This document shows positions 23,001 through 34,575 of a DNA stretch of 64,000 bases, in pieces. Every line of letters starts with the position of its first letter. The stretch's first letter is position 1. The position numbers were made by a program, and so were the translations under genes. The stretch lies in assembly GCA_964035575.1 (NCBI GenBank), contig OZ037860.1, forward strand, positions 334,689-398,688. The letters run 5' to 3'. This DNA is from Rhynchopus sp. YZ270_cl-10 (lineage: Eukaryota > Euglenozoa > Diplonemea > Diplonemida > Diplonemidae). The notes under the pieces were generated by a model. The model worked only from the letters and a program-made list of their open reading frames with translations, was not told the DNA's origin and did no database searches.

Positions 23001-26000
23001 TCAGTGGTCGTGGTGGAGAGCTGGGTGTCGAGTTGCATTACCTGTTTTAGATTAAAAATTTGCATCCATTCACTAAGAGCAACATACCTGCGCGACGAGC
23101 TCCTCTGCCTGCTTCGCACAGGTGTCGCTGACCTCCGAGAGCGCACGCTCAAGGGTGATGCGCTTTTCAGTCTCTCTTGCAAGCCCTGCTGAGGCTTCCT
23201 CGAGCTCGATGCTGAGGCGGCGTTGCTCTGCGGTGCGTCCGAGGACTTGGTTCTCGAGCTCGCGGATGTTGCCTTTCGACTCCGAAAGCGTGACCTCGAG
23301 GGAGGTGACACGCTCGAGAGGGACGCGCAGCTCCTCGTCGTGGTTGTTGTTCATGACACGCAGCTCCTCGAGGGTGCTCATGAGACGGTCCTCAGAATCC
23401 TTCAACTGCGTCTGCAGCTGTGTCACCTCACCTCGTGTCTGCCGCACCTCGTCCTCATCCTTGCGGTGCTGCGTCTCAGCAGACGCCAGCGTCGCTTTGA
23501 TCAACGTCAGCTCCTCCTGCAGCATGTGCGTTTCACTCTGTGCGCGCGACCGCGTCTCGCTAAACCCATTCTCAGCCTGCTCCTTAATGATCTCCAACTC
23601 CTCCACAGTGTACTTCAATTCGCTTGAAAGCGTTTCACATTTCGACTCCAGCTCGACATTGCTGTTGCTCAGCTTCTCCATATCAATGGTAAAGGTGAGT
23701 CTCGCTTGGGCCAGCCCCTTCTCTAAAATGTTGCAACGCTCCCTAGTCAGACAAAGCTCGTCGGTGGCGTCTTTGTGGCTTTCTGCAAGCTCGGTGTGGC
23801 TGGTCACCAACTCATCCAGACTGTCCTCCATCTCCTTGCGGGCACCGGCAGCTGCTGCTGCGTCTTTGAGGGTCTGTTTTCTGAGGAGTTCTTGGCCTTC
23901 CTGCTCTTCTTGGAGACCTTTGTAGCAGAGCCAACGCCACCACGCAGAGAAGAAGACACTGATGTGTGCGACGTTGAGGCGCTCGAGGAGGAGGGTTGCG
24001 AAGAGGGGCTTCATTTGCTCGCGCTTTTGCGCGACAATGTTGCATGCAGAGTCTGCTGTGGCGACCTGGCCTTGGAGGGTGGCGACGCGTGTGGTGAGAC
24101 GCTCGAGCTCCTCGACAGTGACCCGCGTCTCTTCCTCCTGCCTCTTTGCTTGGTGTGTCTTCTGCCACCACCGCAGCCACTTCGCATACATTGCGCCCAC
24201 CAAGAAGGAGTTCCCCTTCTGGTACATCAGCACCGCCATCGTGGCAAAGCGGCGTCGTCTGTTGTCGAGGTTCGTCTGCCGCATGGAGTGCATCACAAAT
24301 GACGACCATTTGCGCAGTGCCACAGAGCGCGTCGCATTGCGGCAGCTTGTTTGCAAAAGACCCGCAGAGGTGCGTTTTGAGTGCGAAAAGCGGGCATGCG
24401 ACCTATTGTACATAAGCTGCATCCATCTTGAGTAGTAGCACGAAATGAGCAGCAGTTTGCTTCGGTTCATCACAGATTTGATGGCGATTGCGGAGAATCC
24501 GAGGCGTGTTGCGATTCGACGCTTTTCTTCGGTCCAGGACAGCCATTTTGTGTAGCATTTGAATGTTTGCAACCCTCCACTCCAGCGGCGCACCAACTCC
24601 AATTCACGTTGGGTACGGCGGGCCAGGGCTTCTTGGGGTGAGGCATGTGGTCTGCGTACGGAGGCAACGTGCTCGGAGCGGAGCTCATCAAGCTCTTCGA
24701 TGAGGGCCAGCTCACGGCGTTGCACGGATTCCATCTCGTCTTCGAGTCGGCGCTGCTCTTGCTGAGAGTAGACCAGCCTCCGCTGGGATGCGTACACCTG
24801 CATCTGCTTCAACCCCGTCGCCATCGTCACCAACGCCTGCGACCTCTCCACACACCCAGACGCAACACGTGCCTGATGCATCCTCCTCCTGCACGCCACC
24901 TGCAGCTGCATATCCATCTCCATAGAGGAAGACTCCCATGCCGTTCTTTCGCGGGTAAGCTTCAACGCACATTGCGATTCAGCGTCAACCTGCAGCTGCA
25001 TACGCAGTGTCGATGCCTGCGATGCAAGAGCAGCTTCCAAACCATGGGCACGGTCTTCTGCTTGTTTGAGCTGTACCTTAGTTGTTTCCATCGAGTCTGT
25101 GAGCTGGCGGAGCTCAACAACGAGCTCTTGCACCTTGAGGTTGGAAGAGTCAAGCTGGTTGTCGGTTGAGTCTTGGGAAAAGCGGCTTTTGTGCAGCTCC
25201 GCTGCCTGCATCTCTAAGGTAACCCTTGCCTCGCTGTTCTCTGCGGTCAACGTTGCGTTGTCACGTTCCAAGGTGTGCATCCGTTCTTGTGTGTCTTGAA
25301 GACGAGCTTCGAGGCCAGTGGTTCGTTCCGCAGAGGCTTGCAGCTGGCCTGCCTGGCGGCCGAGGAGGGTACGGTTTTCGGCAAGGTTTTTCTCTAATTG
25401 GAGAACCTTGTGTTCTGCCCGTTCGTGCTGGTGTGCGATGCTTTCGGTTGAAACGACAGAGTTTGCGGTGACCTTGTCCATGAGCTGGCGTTGCAGGGCT
25501 TCGGCTTTGCTTTCCATCATGCGCGCCACTTCGTCGCTGAGCTCGAGTTTTGCTTCGGCAGCGGAGAGCATGCCACGGAGCTTGCCTAGCTCTTCTGCGT
25601 CTCTCTTGGATTGAGCACGGTGTCTGGTTTGCAGTGCCTCCAGCTCTGCGGCAGCCTTCATGCGTTCTTCCCCTGCAGCCTCCTCTTGTGCCAAGCCGGC
25701 AGCAAGCTCCAGCTCGACAATGCGTGCCTCCAGCCCGCCTTCCCTGTTCTGCATGCGTTTGTTCTGCGAACGTAGCTCAGCTATTGACGCATCGTGGAGG
25801 GTGGACTCAATGCGCAGGCGCTCTGCTTCGTCTGCATGTTGTGCGGCGGTCTGAATGCTGGTCCGTAGGCGTTGCAGCTCGGTGCTGGACGCATGGTGTT
25901 CGCGTGAAGCGTGTTCGCGTTCCTGTTCGATTGTTGCGTATTCGGCTTTGAGATTGTCCAAGTCCAAGCTAAGCTTTTCCTCGAGCCTCGCATGCGCCTC

Positions 26001-26960
26001 GGCACGCTCGTTCAGTTCTGTTTCGTAGCACTCCCGTTGTTCTTCCATGATGTCGAGATGCGCCTGTTCCAGTTCTTTGCGGACTTCGAGGCGAGTAGAG
26101 GAGACGAGCCTTGCACGTTCCAGGCGTTCTTGGTTTAGGTCGTCTTGGACAGAGTGGAGCAGCGCGCTGGTTCCCTGAAGAGCTTCGGAGAGACAGTCGA
26201 TCTCGCGTTCCGCCTTTTCCGCACGGCTGGTTGCAGAGCGTAGTTCCGCTTGGAATTCGGTGGCACCTTTTGCAGGGCTTGCGAGGGAGTCTGTCGACAA
26301 CGCCTTTTGGAGCTGCCGCTGCAACGCCCCGATTCGGTTCTCCATTGCCTGGACCTGCACGGTGTGGTGTTCGTGCATCTCCTCTGAGGCACCTTGCAGC
26401 TCCGCAAGCTCACGCCCCTGCTGCGTGATCTGCGCCTCCTTCTCCGCTATGACCTGGTTCGCAGCACTCTCCCGCGTCGACAGCGCCTGCTGCAACATCC
26501 CCACTGCCGTCTCCTCCACAGAAGGCGTTGCCGAGGCACGCTCAAACCCCAACCCACCCACAGCCCGCACCGGGGTGACGTTCAGCCCCGCAATAGGCTG
26601 GGTCCGCCGCGGCGGTGAGATGTTCGGTGATGCGACGGATCGCGCTGCGGCCACCCGCTTGACCCGTTCCGAAGGAGTGGCTGGGGTGCTCTGCGCAAGC
26701 ACCTCGGCAGCAGAGACCGGCGCCGCACGACGTGAGCGGAGTTGGTCGAGCTGGGCACGACGTTGCGCTGCTGCGTTGTCGGTGCTGGCAGTGACCTCAT
26801 GCGTTTCACGTGGTGCGGCCAACGGAGTGCGTCTGTGCTGCTCCGCCACAGGGCTGAGCGGTCCTGTCCATGCGGTGGTGTTCGTACTGCCGCCTTGTGC
26901 CAACCCCCGTGGCACGCCACCGGCGGGACTCGGGGTAGCACCACCCCTCCCCGCCTTCAT
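20013..26960 (-). CDS. Coiled-coil protein with Sfi1-like repeats and an EF-hand (probable centrosome/basal-body protein)
   Basis: Nine exons: 23088-26960, 22975-23041, 22244-22926, 21410-22108, 21092-21235, 20890-21044, 20679-20780, 20454-20580 and 20013-20132. The eight introns are 46 to 321 bases, and all joins keep frame; about 1989 residues. Residues about 180-780 and 1030-1500 are heptad-rich coiled coil. Between them (about 800-1010) at least five Trp-centred repeats recur: YTKWLSW, YYSRWMQLM, ALRKWSSFV, MYAKWLRWW and FSAWWRWL. These resemble the centrin-binding repeats of Sfi1. Exon 4 carries one good EF-hand loop (DRDADGFLNFAEL, about residue 1577). The last five exons encode a compact, less repetitive domain (KFVKEPSAIRQWRDQL, LTVGPMTEDGREVRKQA) that I do not recognise. 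Function at a basal body or other centrin structure is inference. The N-terminus is Ser/Ala/Arg-rich and probably disordered. Confidence 0.85.
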
Positions 26961-28456
26961 TGTTCTTCAAAGAGACGCACAGAAACCCTCGGTTCTGTAC
27001 AATGTGGTATTTGTGTTGGGTAGAAGGCATTAGGTATTAGGTAGAAGGAAGTAAATGAGGAGAGAGCTATTTTTAACTTTTTTATCCCCTCACGGGAATG
27101 GGAGAGGGTGGGGGCAGTGGCGGAACCAAGAAAAAAAACCGGGAAGGTAATAGACGAAGACGTGGTGTACCACTCTGAGTCGACTGTTGTTGTTGTTGTT
27201 GTTTTCTTCTTCTTCTTTTTTCTTTGTACTGGATATGAATTCTTGGGGATTGAAAACGAAAGAAAACTTGAAGGATGGATGCACTATTATGTACTGCATA
27301 CATCGAATAAAGAACAGATTTTGTTCGGGGAACCCATTTGTTGAGGGATAAGGGGGGCCTTATTAAGGGGGGAAGGGGGAAAACCGAGAAGGTAGAACAG
27401 AGGGAAGAGGCGCAAAAAATAAACTAATTTCATATACTTTCCATTCAAAGAAGAGAAAGCACACAAAAAAGGATAAAAGGGGGCGGGTACATGAGGGGGA
27501 TGAATGTGCCTCTCTGCTCATCGCCATACAAATCGAGACGTGGTAATTGTTGATGCAGGCACCTCCAACCGACTTATTGTTCGGTGACAGTCATCCGAAA
27601 TAAAAGATACAAAAAAAGGTTGTGTAAGATGACCCCATAAGCCTATGCTTAGCCACCTTTGCAAGCCAATTGACCAACCAATCCTTTCTCGTATTGTATG
27701 AGATGTACATAATTTGCACAAAAAATGGGGAGCATCGCTTCCAAAAAAAAAAAGGGGGTAATAGAGTCGTATAGAGCTCTGTGCTGAACAACACAAGGAG
27801 CTAAAAAAGCGAGGAAGTGTGCGGCAAAGGTTATTGCTTTTGAATTATCTCGTATCCGGGTGAGTTGCGTGGAAGTACAAAAAAGGAAGAAGAAAAAACA
27901 GATAGGCCACACTTTTCGTAAGGGTACTATTATTAATTCCACCCCCTTTTTTTATTACTCATCACAAAGTTTTCACACGTGGTTAGTACTGAAAAAGACA
28001 GTACAAAAACAAGGAACCGAAGGTTACAGACAGAGATTCTCTCTCTCTCTTTCTCTCGTGACAACAATGGTCACGCAGGCGCACTGATTTTCCGAAAGTT
28101 GGAATCTCAGACATAACACACACATCCGCCAATACAACTTTCCCCTTCTCAATGAACTCTTGACAGCAGCTCCCCCAACAAAAAAAACAAATAAAAAAAG
28201 GTGCAGCCCGCCTCTACGGACGGAATGCACTGTGGTAAAACATACATTTTGTTTATTGTTCACCAAGGCAAAACACAAAAGCCTTTTCCCCCTTTGAAAG
28301 CTAGAACAAAAAAAAGAAAAAGTTCTGAGTCACCTTGAACACAGTCGTTATCGCATCAGCTGTACGGCTTTGCACAAGGGGGTAAACAAATACCCTCCCC
28401 GCAGTCCCCCACATTCCTTACCCCAAAAAATTTCTCAAAAAAAAAAAAAAATTCTT
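26961..28456. other. Intergenic region between the coiled-coil and SNF2-glycosylase genes
   Basis: No gene is seen. It contains a family A repeat (27611), the H-type motif near 27427, a GTT-repeat run near 27186 and a CT-dinucleotide run near 28036. Confidence 0.55.
27611..27658 (+). repeat. Family A hairpin repeat
   Basis: GTTGTGTAAGATGACCCCA, stem TAAGC, loop CTAT, stem GCTTA, then GCCACC. The loop is shortened but the pairing is kept. Confidence 0.6.
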
Positions 28457-31400
28457 TTAACTCCCATAGGTGTAAGCTGCATCCTTCGTCTCCACAACGT
28501 GCCACATGTACCATGTTCCTATCGTACGGTAGGGGCGCCAGCGCTTTGCTATTTCTTGCATTTCTGAGGAAGAGGGGAGATATTGCACTTGCGTCTCGCT
28601 CTTTTCGTCATGCGGGGTGAGTCCGTAGAGCTTTTGGAATGCCTGGCGGACTGCAATGTCGCCCACTGGAAGGATGTCGTGACGGCCTAGCTTGAACATC
28701 ATGAACATATGGCTGGACCACTCCCCCATGCCCTTAACGGAGCACAACGTCTCGAGCACTTGCTTGTCGGGCATATTCTCGAAGAATTCGTCACTCATTT
28801 CGCCGGACGAAAATTTGTCGCATATGTTGCGGACGTAGCTGACCTTGCGGGCAGACAGCCCAGCACTGCGGAGCGTGGCGTCGTCGGCAGCTTGGAGGGA
28901 TTCAACGGTGATGTCGCCTCCGAGGGTGGTCATGAGCTTGGCGGTGATGGAGCTGGCAGCTTTGGTGCTGATCTGTTGGAAGATGATGGAACGGACTAAG
29001 GATTTGATGGCAGGGTCGTTGCCGAGCTCGCTGATCATTTCGGTTGGGGGGCCGACTGCGGCAATGACTGTCGCGAGGTTTGGGTCTCTCTGGGTCAGCC
29101 ACTCCAATGCCTGCACAGCAGACTCATTCGTCATCCGCGTGGGGACCACAGGCAGCGCGGCCTCCTCTTCTGCAGCGATCCGCTCGGCTTCCGCGATGGC
29201 CGCAATCTTGCGTTTCTTCTCCGCCTCACGTTCCGCCTTTGTCAGTGCCTTTCGCTTTGGGGGTGACGTAGCGGATGCCTGGCTTTGACTCTGTGAGGAA
29301 TCCACCTTTCTCCTTTGGCTTGGAGGGGAGCTTGTCTCGTCGTCTTCGCGAGTGCGTTTGACGGTTGTGGTGTCCTTCACCTCCGCAACATCAGTGTCCA
29401 GCTGCTGATGGAACGCAGCCGCCACCGCTCCGCTGATCTGATCGGACTTCCCCCCCTGCGCGCCCCTCCTCGGCTCCACATGGCGTTTCGCACAAAGCGA
29501 CGCCTCAATCGCACGCTCCTGGAAGAGCCTGCTGAGCGGGTCAATGTACTGCCTGAAAAACGCACCGCACAGCCGGATGTTCGCAGCCTCCACCTCCTCC
29601 ACTGTGTTCTGCGCGTACAGCACACTCAGCACCAACTCCTTCTTCGCCTGCCCAGGTCGGTCAACACGACCCTTCATCTGTTCAATGAGATCTCCAGGCT
29701 GTGGACGGCATATGATACTGTCTGCTTCGCGTTGAAGGTTTAAACCATGGGCACCACGTTGTGTGGTTACAACGAGGGGACCAGATTCTTTGGGTGCAGA
29801 TGCTTTTCCGGCGGACCAGGTTCGAGCTCCGGGAAGCGATTTTTTGAGAGAATCCAATTCACGTTCCGAATTTGCAAAAACAAGCACGGTGTGCCCTGCG
29901 GCCTCTAGCTTGCTCCTCTCTGCCTGCGCTGCAGCGAGCAGCTCTGTAGGCTCCCACAGCTCCCGCAGCACTGTTTTGAGCTCCCCATATACGAGACGTG
30001 CGTCTTTTTGTGCCCTCGAGGCTGCAGTCAAACGAGATTCATATACGTTCATTGCCTGCTCTGTTAACGCCACCGGAACAAAGTTGAGCCGCCAGGACCG
30101 CACCCTCTTCGGCAGATAGCATATAATGTGCTCCGCAAGGAGGGCAGGGAGGTACGCCTCTGTGCGTGGCAGCGCAGAGCGGAGCATGCGAATCATGTAG
30201 AAGAGCTTTGAGATGCGTGACCGGAAGAGTGTTGCGGACAGCATGAGAACGCCGCATCTGCTTGCAGCCACCTGCCGCCACGCTTCGGCAGTCTGCAACG
30301 CAGAGTCGTTCTGCACAGAAAGGCACTCATCAATCACCACCAAATCCCACCCAGCCTGCCCCACAAACGGCTTATCCCTCAACCTCCCCAACGTGCTCAC
30401 CACAATCGTATTCGCATCAATCTTCGGAATCTTCGACGCCCTTCTGGTGCTCGGATGTGCCCCCGGCTTCTCCCCCGCATTGCTTACCCCACGGGAAATT
30501 AAATACCCATTATGTTGTTGTGCAACGACGTGGAGGCCTTTGGTGTGAAGAAGGGCCTGTTGGATCCACTCTCCAATCAGGTCGTTGTTTGGAACGATGA
30601 CGAGAAAGCCGTGTCGACGGAGGGAGCGTTCGTGCATCCATTTGGAGACCTCGACGCAGCAGGCCACTGCGGTCAAGGTTTTCCCTGCGCCCACTGCGGA
30701 GGCATCGGCGAAGCCGCGCTTCCCCATGTTGATCCCTTCTACTACCCGCGAGACTGCCTCGTTTTGGTGCTCCCACAGCGCTGTCGTCACCTCCATTGTG
30801 TTGTCCACTGCCACTGCCGCAGCCTCCTGTACATGAGGGATCTCCTCTCTGTCTTCAAAGCTGAAGAGACTGTCGTCATCGTCCATCTCATCGGAACCAA
30901 TCTCTGTGTGGAAACCCTCACCATCGTCGAATGAGCCAAACGCGAGGAGGCTCACTGCACGCTGTAAATGCACAAACTGCGCACCCTTTTGGACAAGAGA
31001 AAACCGGAGTTCTCCAGTACGGATCAACACATGAGGGTACAAAGCTTGCAGGGTGTAGAGTACTCGAAGCAGCACACCCTCTGTCAGTTGTTGAAGCGCA
31101 GGGCCGGTTTTGGTGCCGTCGCGAGAACATTTGCTGACTTCGACGTGGTCGCCTTCGCGTGTCGCGATCTTGATCGCCATGTCACGCCATACTGCCTTTG
31201 GAAGGCGTGACCGCTGTGCAATGTGGTGCCACTCATACACATCGTTTCTTGTCATGTTCTCTGTCGCCCTGAAGTGCTCAGCATATGCGTCCAACTCCTC
31301 GAACATCCGTGGGGGGTCTGGGTGGGTGTTGAACGGTGTGTACAGCGCGGACCCAACAAGCTCGCTGAGTTTTTGGGGAAGGTCGAATTTGCGGGCAGGC

Positions 31401-34060
31401 TCGTTGCAGGAGGCGAGGAGATGCGCGCAGTTGAAGGGGTCCACCTCGCTGCCCTCGACGTAGTACTGCAGGACTCCTTCGGTCTCGACGACGCTGACTG
31501 TGACAGTGTCCTTCGCAGTCCCCTCCGCCTCCCACTGCCACGCAAACCCCATCGGAGGTACAGGCGGCACCACCTTCACCCCTTTTACGAGAATCGCGAC
31601 CATCTTCCCCTCCGCATTCTCCTGCAAGACTTTGTCCTTCAACCCGCCACGCCCGGTTTGGTCTCCAGAGTCGGACCCTGCAACACGTTGTACAAGAAAT
31701 GGTGATTCTTCTGTCCCAGCCAAGGTCACAGTGCAGGACACATTCTTGCCTTCAGAGGACACTGCGACGATGGTTTCGCGGCGCGCAAAGAGTTGAAGGA
31801 AAGCGGTGCGCCCTTCAAAAGGCGTAGGACGGCGTCCACGGTACAGTTCTGTGTCCTGCAGCGGGTCTGCACAGAGGGGCTCCAAGGCTGCCGGAGCGGA
31901 GTAGCCGCCAAGGTACTTTTCATAGAGGCGGTGCTGAAGCTGTTGTATTGTGTTGAGCAGCTGCAACTCATGTTTTGTCAGACGCTGCCCATCGCGGACC
32001 GTCTCCCATTTTGCCGCAGCAATATCGGTTTCGTTGGGACCGTCGCGTTGTGAGTAGATGCCAAGCTTTTCTGGGGTGACGTCTGGTACTGCTCCTGGTG
32101 TGTCGGTTACGAAGGAAAGGAAACGGTAGGTTTCTTGAGCAGCACCAGAAAGCTTTTGTTTGAGAGCGCGGACGTTGACGCCGGAGGAGAGACTCCAGAT
32201 TGCCTCTGCGAGGGCACGGAGGGAGTGCTGCATGGTGTCGGTGGGGACGTTGGTGAGGCATGCCTGGAGGAAGAGGAGGAGGGTGGGGCGGATCTGGCAG
32301 TCGAAGGCGGCGAGCTCGGCGTAGCGGTTGTGCAGGATGTTGAGGTCGTCTGCGGGGGGTGCGAGGGGGTCGGCTGCGTCCATGCCACGCTCTGCTGCGC
32401 AAGGGGGTAGGAACGGCACCGCCCTCGCCCATACTCCCTTGTCGTCCAGGCCCCCAAGGTATTTCATCAAGATAATACGTTCGCCCCTGGTGACGGGCAG
32501 TCCCATCATCGCAACGCGGATGGAGTTCCGTACACCAACAATGCGGTTCGCGTCGTCCCGTTTTTCCATTCGAAGCGCACGCTCCAAAGTCGTGCTCTTC
32601 CGCCACTTCCACCCCTTCCAAGGCCACAAAGAGCAAGACTGTTCGCATGCCTGCAAACGCAATGCAGTAGTCGCCAGCCTTCGCTTCAAATCAGAGGTCA
32701 AACGGAATTTTGTTTCAACGTGCGCGAGAAACGTCAAAGCCACCAACTCTGGTAGCGAAAGACACCCCTCATCCTGCGGGTGGTAGGGGCTGACGTCCTC
32801 CAACGCCATCACAAAGACCTTCCACAGCGCGACCCGCGTTCCGGTCACGCTTTGATACTGCAGCTCTGCGAGGTGGTGGACCCCGCCTTCCGTTAACGTC
32901 TTGAGTGACGACAGGATGGGGCCCGGTCCACACAGCGTTGCACCACGCCGGACAGCCTTCTGCAACAACGACGCTGGGTACGTTATGCCAGACAGCGAGG
33001 CTGGGAGGTTCGCAAAGAGGCCACTGATACGCCTCTCACCTACGTGGGCGGGGTTGGCGCTCACGGATGGCACCTCGACACTCTCGAGCAGATCCTTCGC
33101 AACAACAAGGATGACCGTCGCAGCACTGCACGATGTGTCCTCTACGTCGCCCTCCTTCACCCCTTCTGTCGTGTCTGGGCGCATGAAGCCTTCCCTGTGG
33201 ATGTCCGCCTCAGGCTCTGCACCGAGCACAGCACGATAGCGGTGTGTGTCTTCGGAGCCATACTGTGCAAGAAAGGCGGACCAATCGCGGTCGCGCGCAC
33301 CTCGGGTTACTGCGTCGATGTGAACGGAGAGGTTCGGCGTGCTGTGGATGCAGATGACGGCAACGGGGGTGACCTGTTGGGAGGCAAGCGAGTGGCCCAG
33401 ATCTGTCGCATTCATCCATTCGTCGCGTGGCGCGATAAGCATATTGTACGTCGCAAGGCGCTGCTGTGGTATCGTCGACCCTTCCCCCAAATGAGTCTGA
33501 AACGCCTTCTGCAGCTCCTCCCCAGAGGTGAAGGTGCGTCCCACCCAATCGCATCCGCAAACCGCCTCACCCCATACTGTCGTGCAAATGAACGGCACCA
33601 TTAAAAAATCGGTGCACTTCTTGCCAACCCGATTCACAGCCGCCTCACTCAGCGTCGCAACGTCTTCATGGGAATACGCTGCCGGTGGGGTCACATTCCA
33701 TTCGTCATGCCACGCTTTGATAAGCGCCTTGACAGAGGCGATGTCGGTGTGGGTCAGCTTTCTGCTGACTGATTGGACTTCTGCACCGCGGGAAAAGTCT
33801 TCCATCGCTTCAGCGATTGCGTCGTGCGACAGAAGCGGCTCGACACGCTCAAGAACACGAACAGACACACCATACGCACCATCCTTTGAGGTCAACACTG
33901 CGCGCTCCCCGCGTGCAAGCCCCAGGTTGCCGACACTACGCAAGATCTTCCCGTTGGTGGCGGTGCTGCGCCGTCCCCGTATGCCACCTTCCTTCAAGAT
34001 GGTCCATGTGCTGTCCTTTGCGACAGAGGACTTCAAACTGCGGGTAGCAGCTTTGCGCAT
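28457..34060 (-). CDS. SNF2-type helicase fused to an AlkA-like DNA glycosylase
   Basis: A single open frame of 1867 residues. I choose the ATG at 34060 because the frame upstream reads through a T-run. The N-terminal 1000 residues match nothing I know. Superfamily 2 ATPase motifs follow: AVGAGKT (about residue 1120), DECL in place of DEAH (about 1242), LSATL, and GRVDRPGQ with an Arg finger (about 1464). A Lys-rich linker (ALTKAEREAEKKRK) precedes a complete helix-hairpin-helix glycosylase domain at about 1650-1867: FQQISTKAASSIT, the hairpin VKGMGEWSSHMFMM, the catalytic-Asp segment LPVGDIAVRQAF (about 1802) and RPYRTIGTWYMWHV. This domain belongs to the alkyl-adenine (AlkA/Mag1) group, which removes alkylated bases. 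One polypeptide could thus couple ATP-driven DNA or chromatin translocation to base excision. The DECL variant recalls SNF2-like ATPases of large DNA viruses, so an ancient transfer is possible. Confidence 0.87.
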   Translation of the reverse strand: MRKAATRSLKSSVAKDSTWTILKEGGIRGRRSTATNGKILRSVGNLGLARGERAVLTSKDGAYGVSVRVLERVEPLLSHDAIAEAMEDFSRGAEVQSVSRKLTHTDIASVKALIKAWHDEWNVTPPAAYSHEDVATLSEAAVNRVGKKCTDFLMVPFICTTVWGEAVCGCDWVGRTFTSGEELQKAFQTHLGEGSTIPQQRLATYNMLIAPRDEWMNATDLGHSLASQQVTPVAVICIHSTPNLSVHIDAVTRGARDRDWSAFLAQYGSEDTHRYRAVLGAEPEADIHREGFMRPDTTEGVKEGDVEDTSCSAATVILVVAKDLLESVEVPSVSANPAHVGERRISGLFANLPASLSGITYPASLLQKAVRRGATLCGPGPILSSLKTLTEGGVHHLAELQYQSVTGTRVALWKVFVMALEDVSPYHPQDEGCLSLPELVALTFLAHVETKFRLTSDLKRRLATTALRLQACEQSCSLWPWKGWKWRKSTTLERALRMEKRDDANRIVGVRNSIRVAMMGLPVTRGERIILMKYLGGLDDKGVWARAVPFLPPCAAERGMDAADPLAPPADDLNILHNRYAELAAFDCQIRPTLLLFLQACLTNVPTDTMQHSLRALAEAIWSLSSGVNVRALKQKLSGAAQETYRFLSFVTDTPGAVPDVTPEKLGIYSQRDGPNETDIAAAKWETVRDGQRLTKHELQLLNTIQQLQHRLYEKYLGGYSAPAALEPLCADPLQDTELYRGRRPTPFEGRTAFLQLFARRETIVAVSSEGKNVSCTVTLAGTEESPFLVQRVAGSDSGDQTGRGGLKDKVLQENAEGKMVAILVKGVKVVPPVPPMGFAWQWEAEGTAKDTVTVSVVETEGVLQYYVEGSEVDPFNCAHLLASCNEPARKFDLPQKLSELVGSALYTPFNTHPDPPRMFEELDAYAEHFRATENMTRNDVYEWHHIAQRSRLPKAVWRDMAIKIATREGDHVEVSKCSRDGTKTGPALQQLTEGVLLRVLYTLQALYPHVLIRTGELRFSLVQKGAQFVHLQRAVSLLAFGSFDDGEGFHTEIGSDEMDDDDSLFSFEDREEIPHVQEAAAVAVDNTMEVTTALWEHQNEAVSRVVEGINMGKRGFADASAVGAGKTLTAVACCVEVSKWMHERSLRRHGFLVIVPNNDLIGEWIQQALLHTKGLHVVAQQHNGYLISRGVSNAGEKPGAHPSTRRASKIPKIDANTIVVSTLGRLRDKPFVGQAGWDLVVIDECLSVQNDSALQTAEAWRQVAASRCGVLMLSATLFRSRISKLFYMIRMLRSALPRTEAYLPALLAEHIICYLPKRVRSWRLNFVPVALTEQAMNVYESRLTAASRAQKDARLVYGELKTVLRELWEPTELLAAAQAERSKLEAAGHTVLVFANSERELDSLKKSLPGARTWSAGKASAPKESGPLVVTTQRGAHGLNLQREADSIICRPQPGDLIEQMKGRVDRPGQAKKELVLSVLYAQNTVEEVEAANIRLCGAFFRQYIDPLSRLFQERAIEASLCAKRHVEPRRGAQGGKSDQISGAVAAAFHQQLDTDVAEVKDTTTVKRTREDDETSSPPSQRRKVDSSQSQSQASATSPPKRKALTKAEREAEKKRKIAAIAEAERIAAEEEAALPVVPTRMTNESAVQALEWLTQRDPNLATVIAAVGPPTEMISELGNDPAIKSLVRSIIFQQISTKAASSITAKLMTTLGGDITVESLQAADDATLRSAGLSARKVSYVRNICDKFSSGEMSDEFFENMPDKQVLETLCSVKGMGEWSSHMFMMFKLGRHDILPVGDIAVRQAFQKLYGLTPHDEKSETQVQYLPSSSEMQEIAKRWRPYRTIGTWYMWHVVETKDAAYTYGS

Positions 34061-34168
34061 GGGGGCGATGAGTAGTGTATTTGTGTACAGAGAAACTGTG
34101 CTTTTTTTTTTTTTTTGAATTTGGAGGAATGGCAAAATATAAAAGGGGTTAAAAAGATCCTCAGCCTC

Positions 34169-34575
34169 TCATACTGCCTTCACCTCCGTCGTAGTGTGCT
34201 ACTGTGTATACGGACCTAGGCATTCCTACAAATGGCAGGGACGTAATCAGTGCAAGCTGATGACTTGCGCCTACTAGGCATTCCTCATTCAAGGAGAATA
34301 ATTGCAATCATCGATCCTCATCACGACGCAAGTTCAAAAGATTTCCCGTCCTCTTCAAGATAGGTTGCCGTAAGGCAATCAGACTCGTTGAATGCGTCAG
34401 TGTAGTGCGCGTGCAGCCTAGGACATTTAGGAGCATCACAGACCTGCTATTGGATCGCTCTTCCGCTAAAAAAAAAACGCATTTCACGTCCTCTTCAAGA
34501 TAGGTTGCAGTAAGGCAATCAGACTCGTTGAATGCGTCAGTGTACTGCCTTCACCTCTGTTGCAGTGTCTGCTAA
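34169..34575 (+). repeat. Spaced direct repeats of about 65 bases
   Basis: CGTCCTCTTCAAGATAGG followed by GCAATCAGACTCGTTGAATG occurs at about 34348-34400 and again at about 34488-34540. The flanking CTGCCTTCACCTC occurs at both ends (34172 and 34544). The two long copies differ at few positions. Confidence 0.7.

Noticed and set aside
34061-34135. Upstream Met at 34135 as the start of the SNF2-glycosylase
   Set aside because: The added residues come from an A/T homopolymer (QKKKKS) and look untranslated; the ATG at 34060 is preferred.
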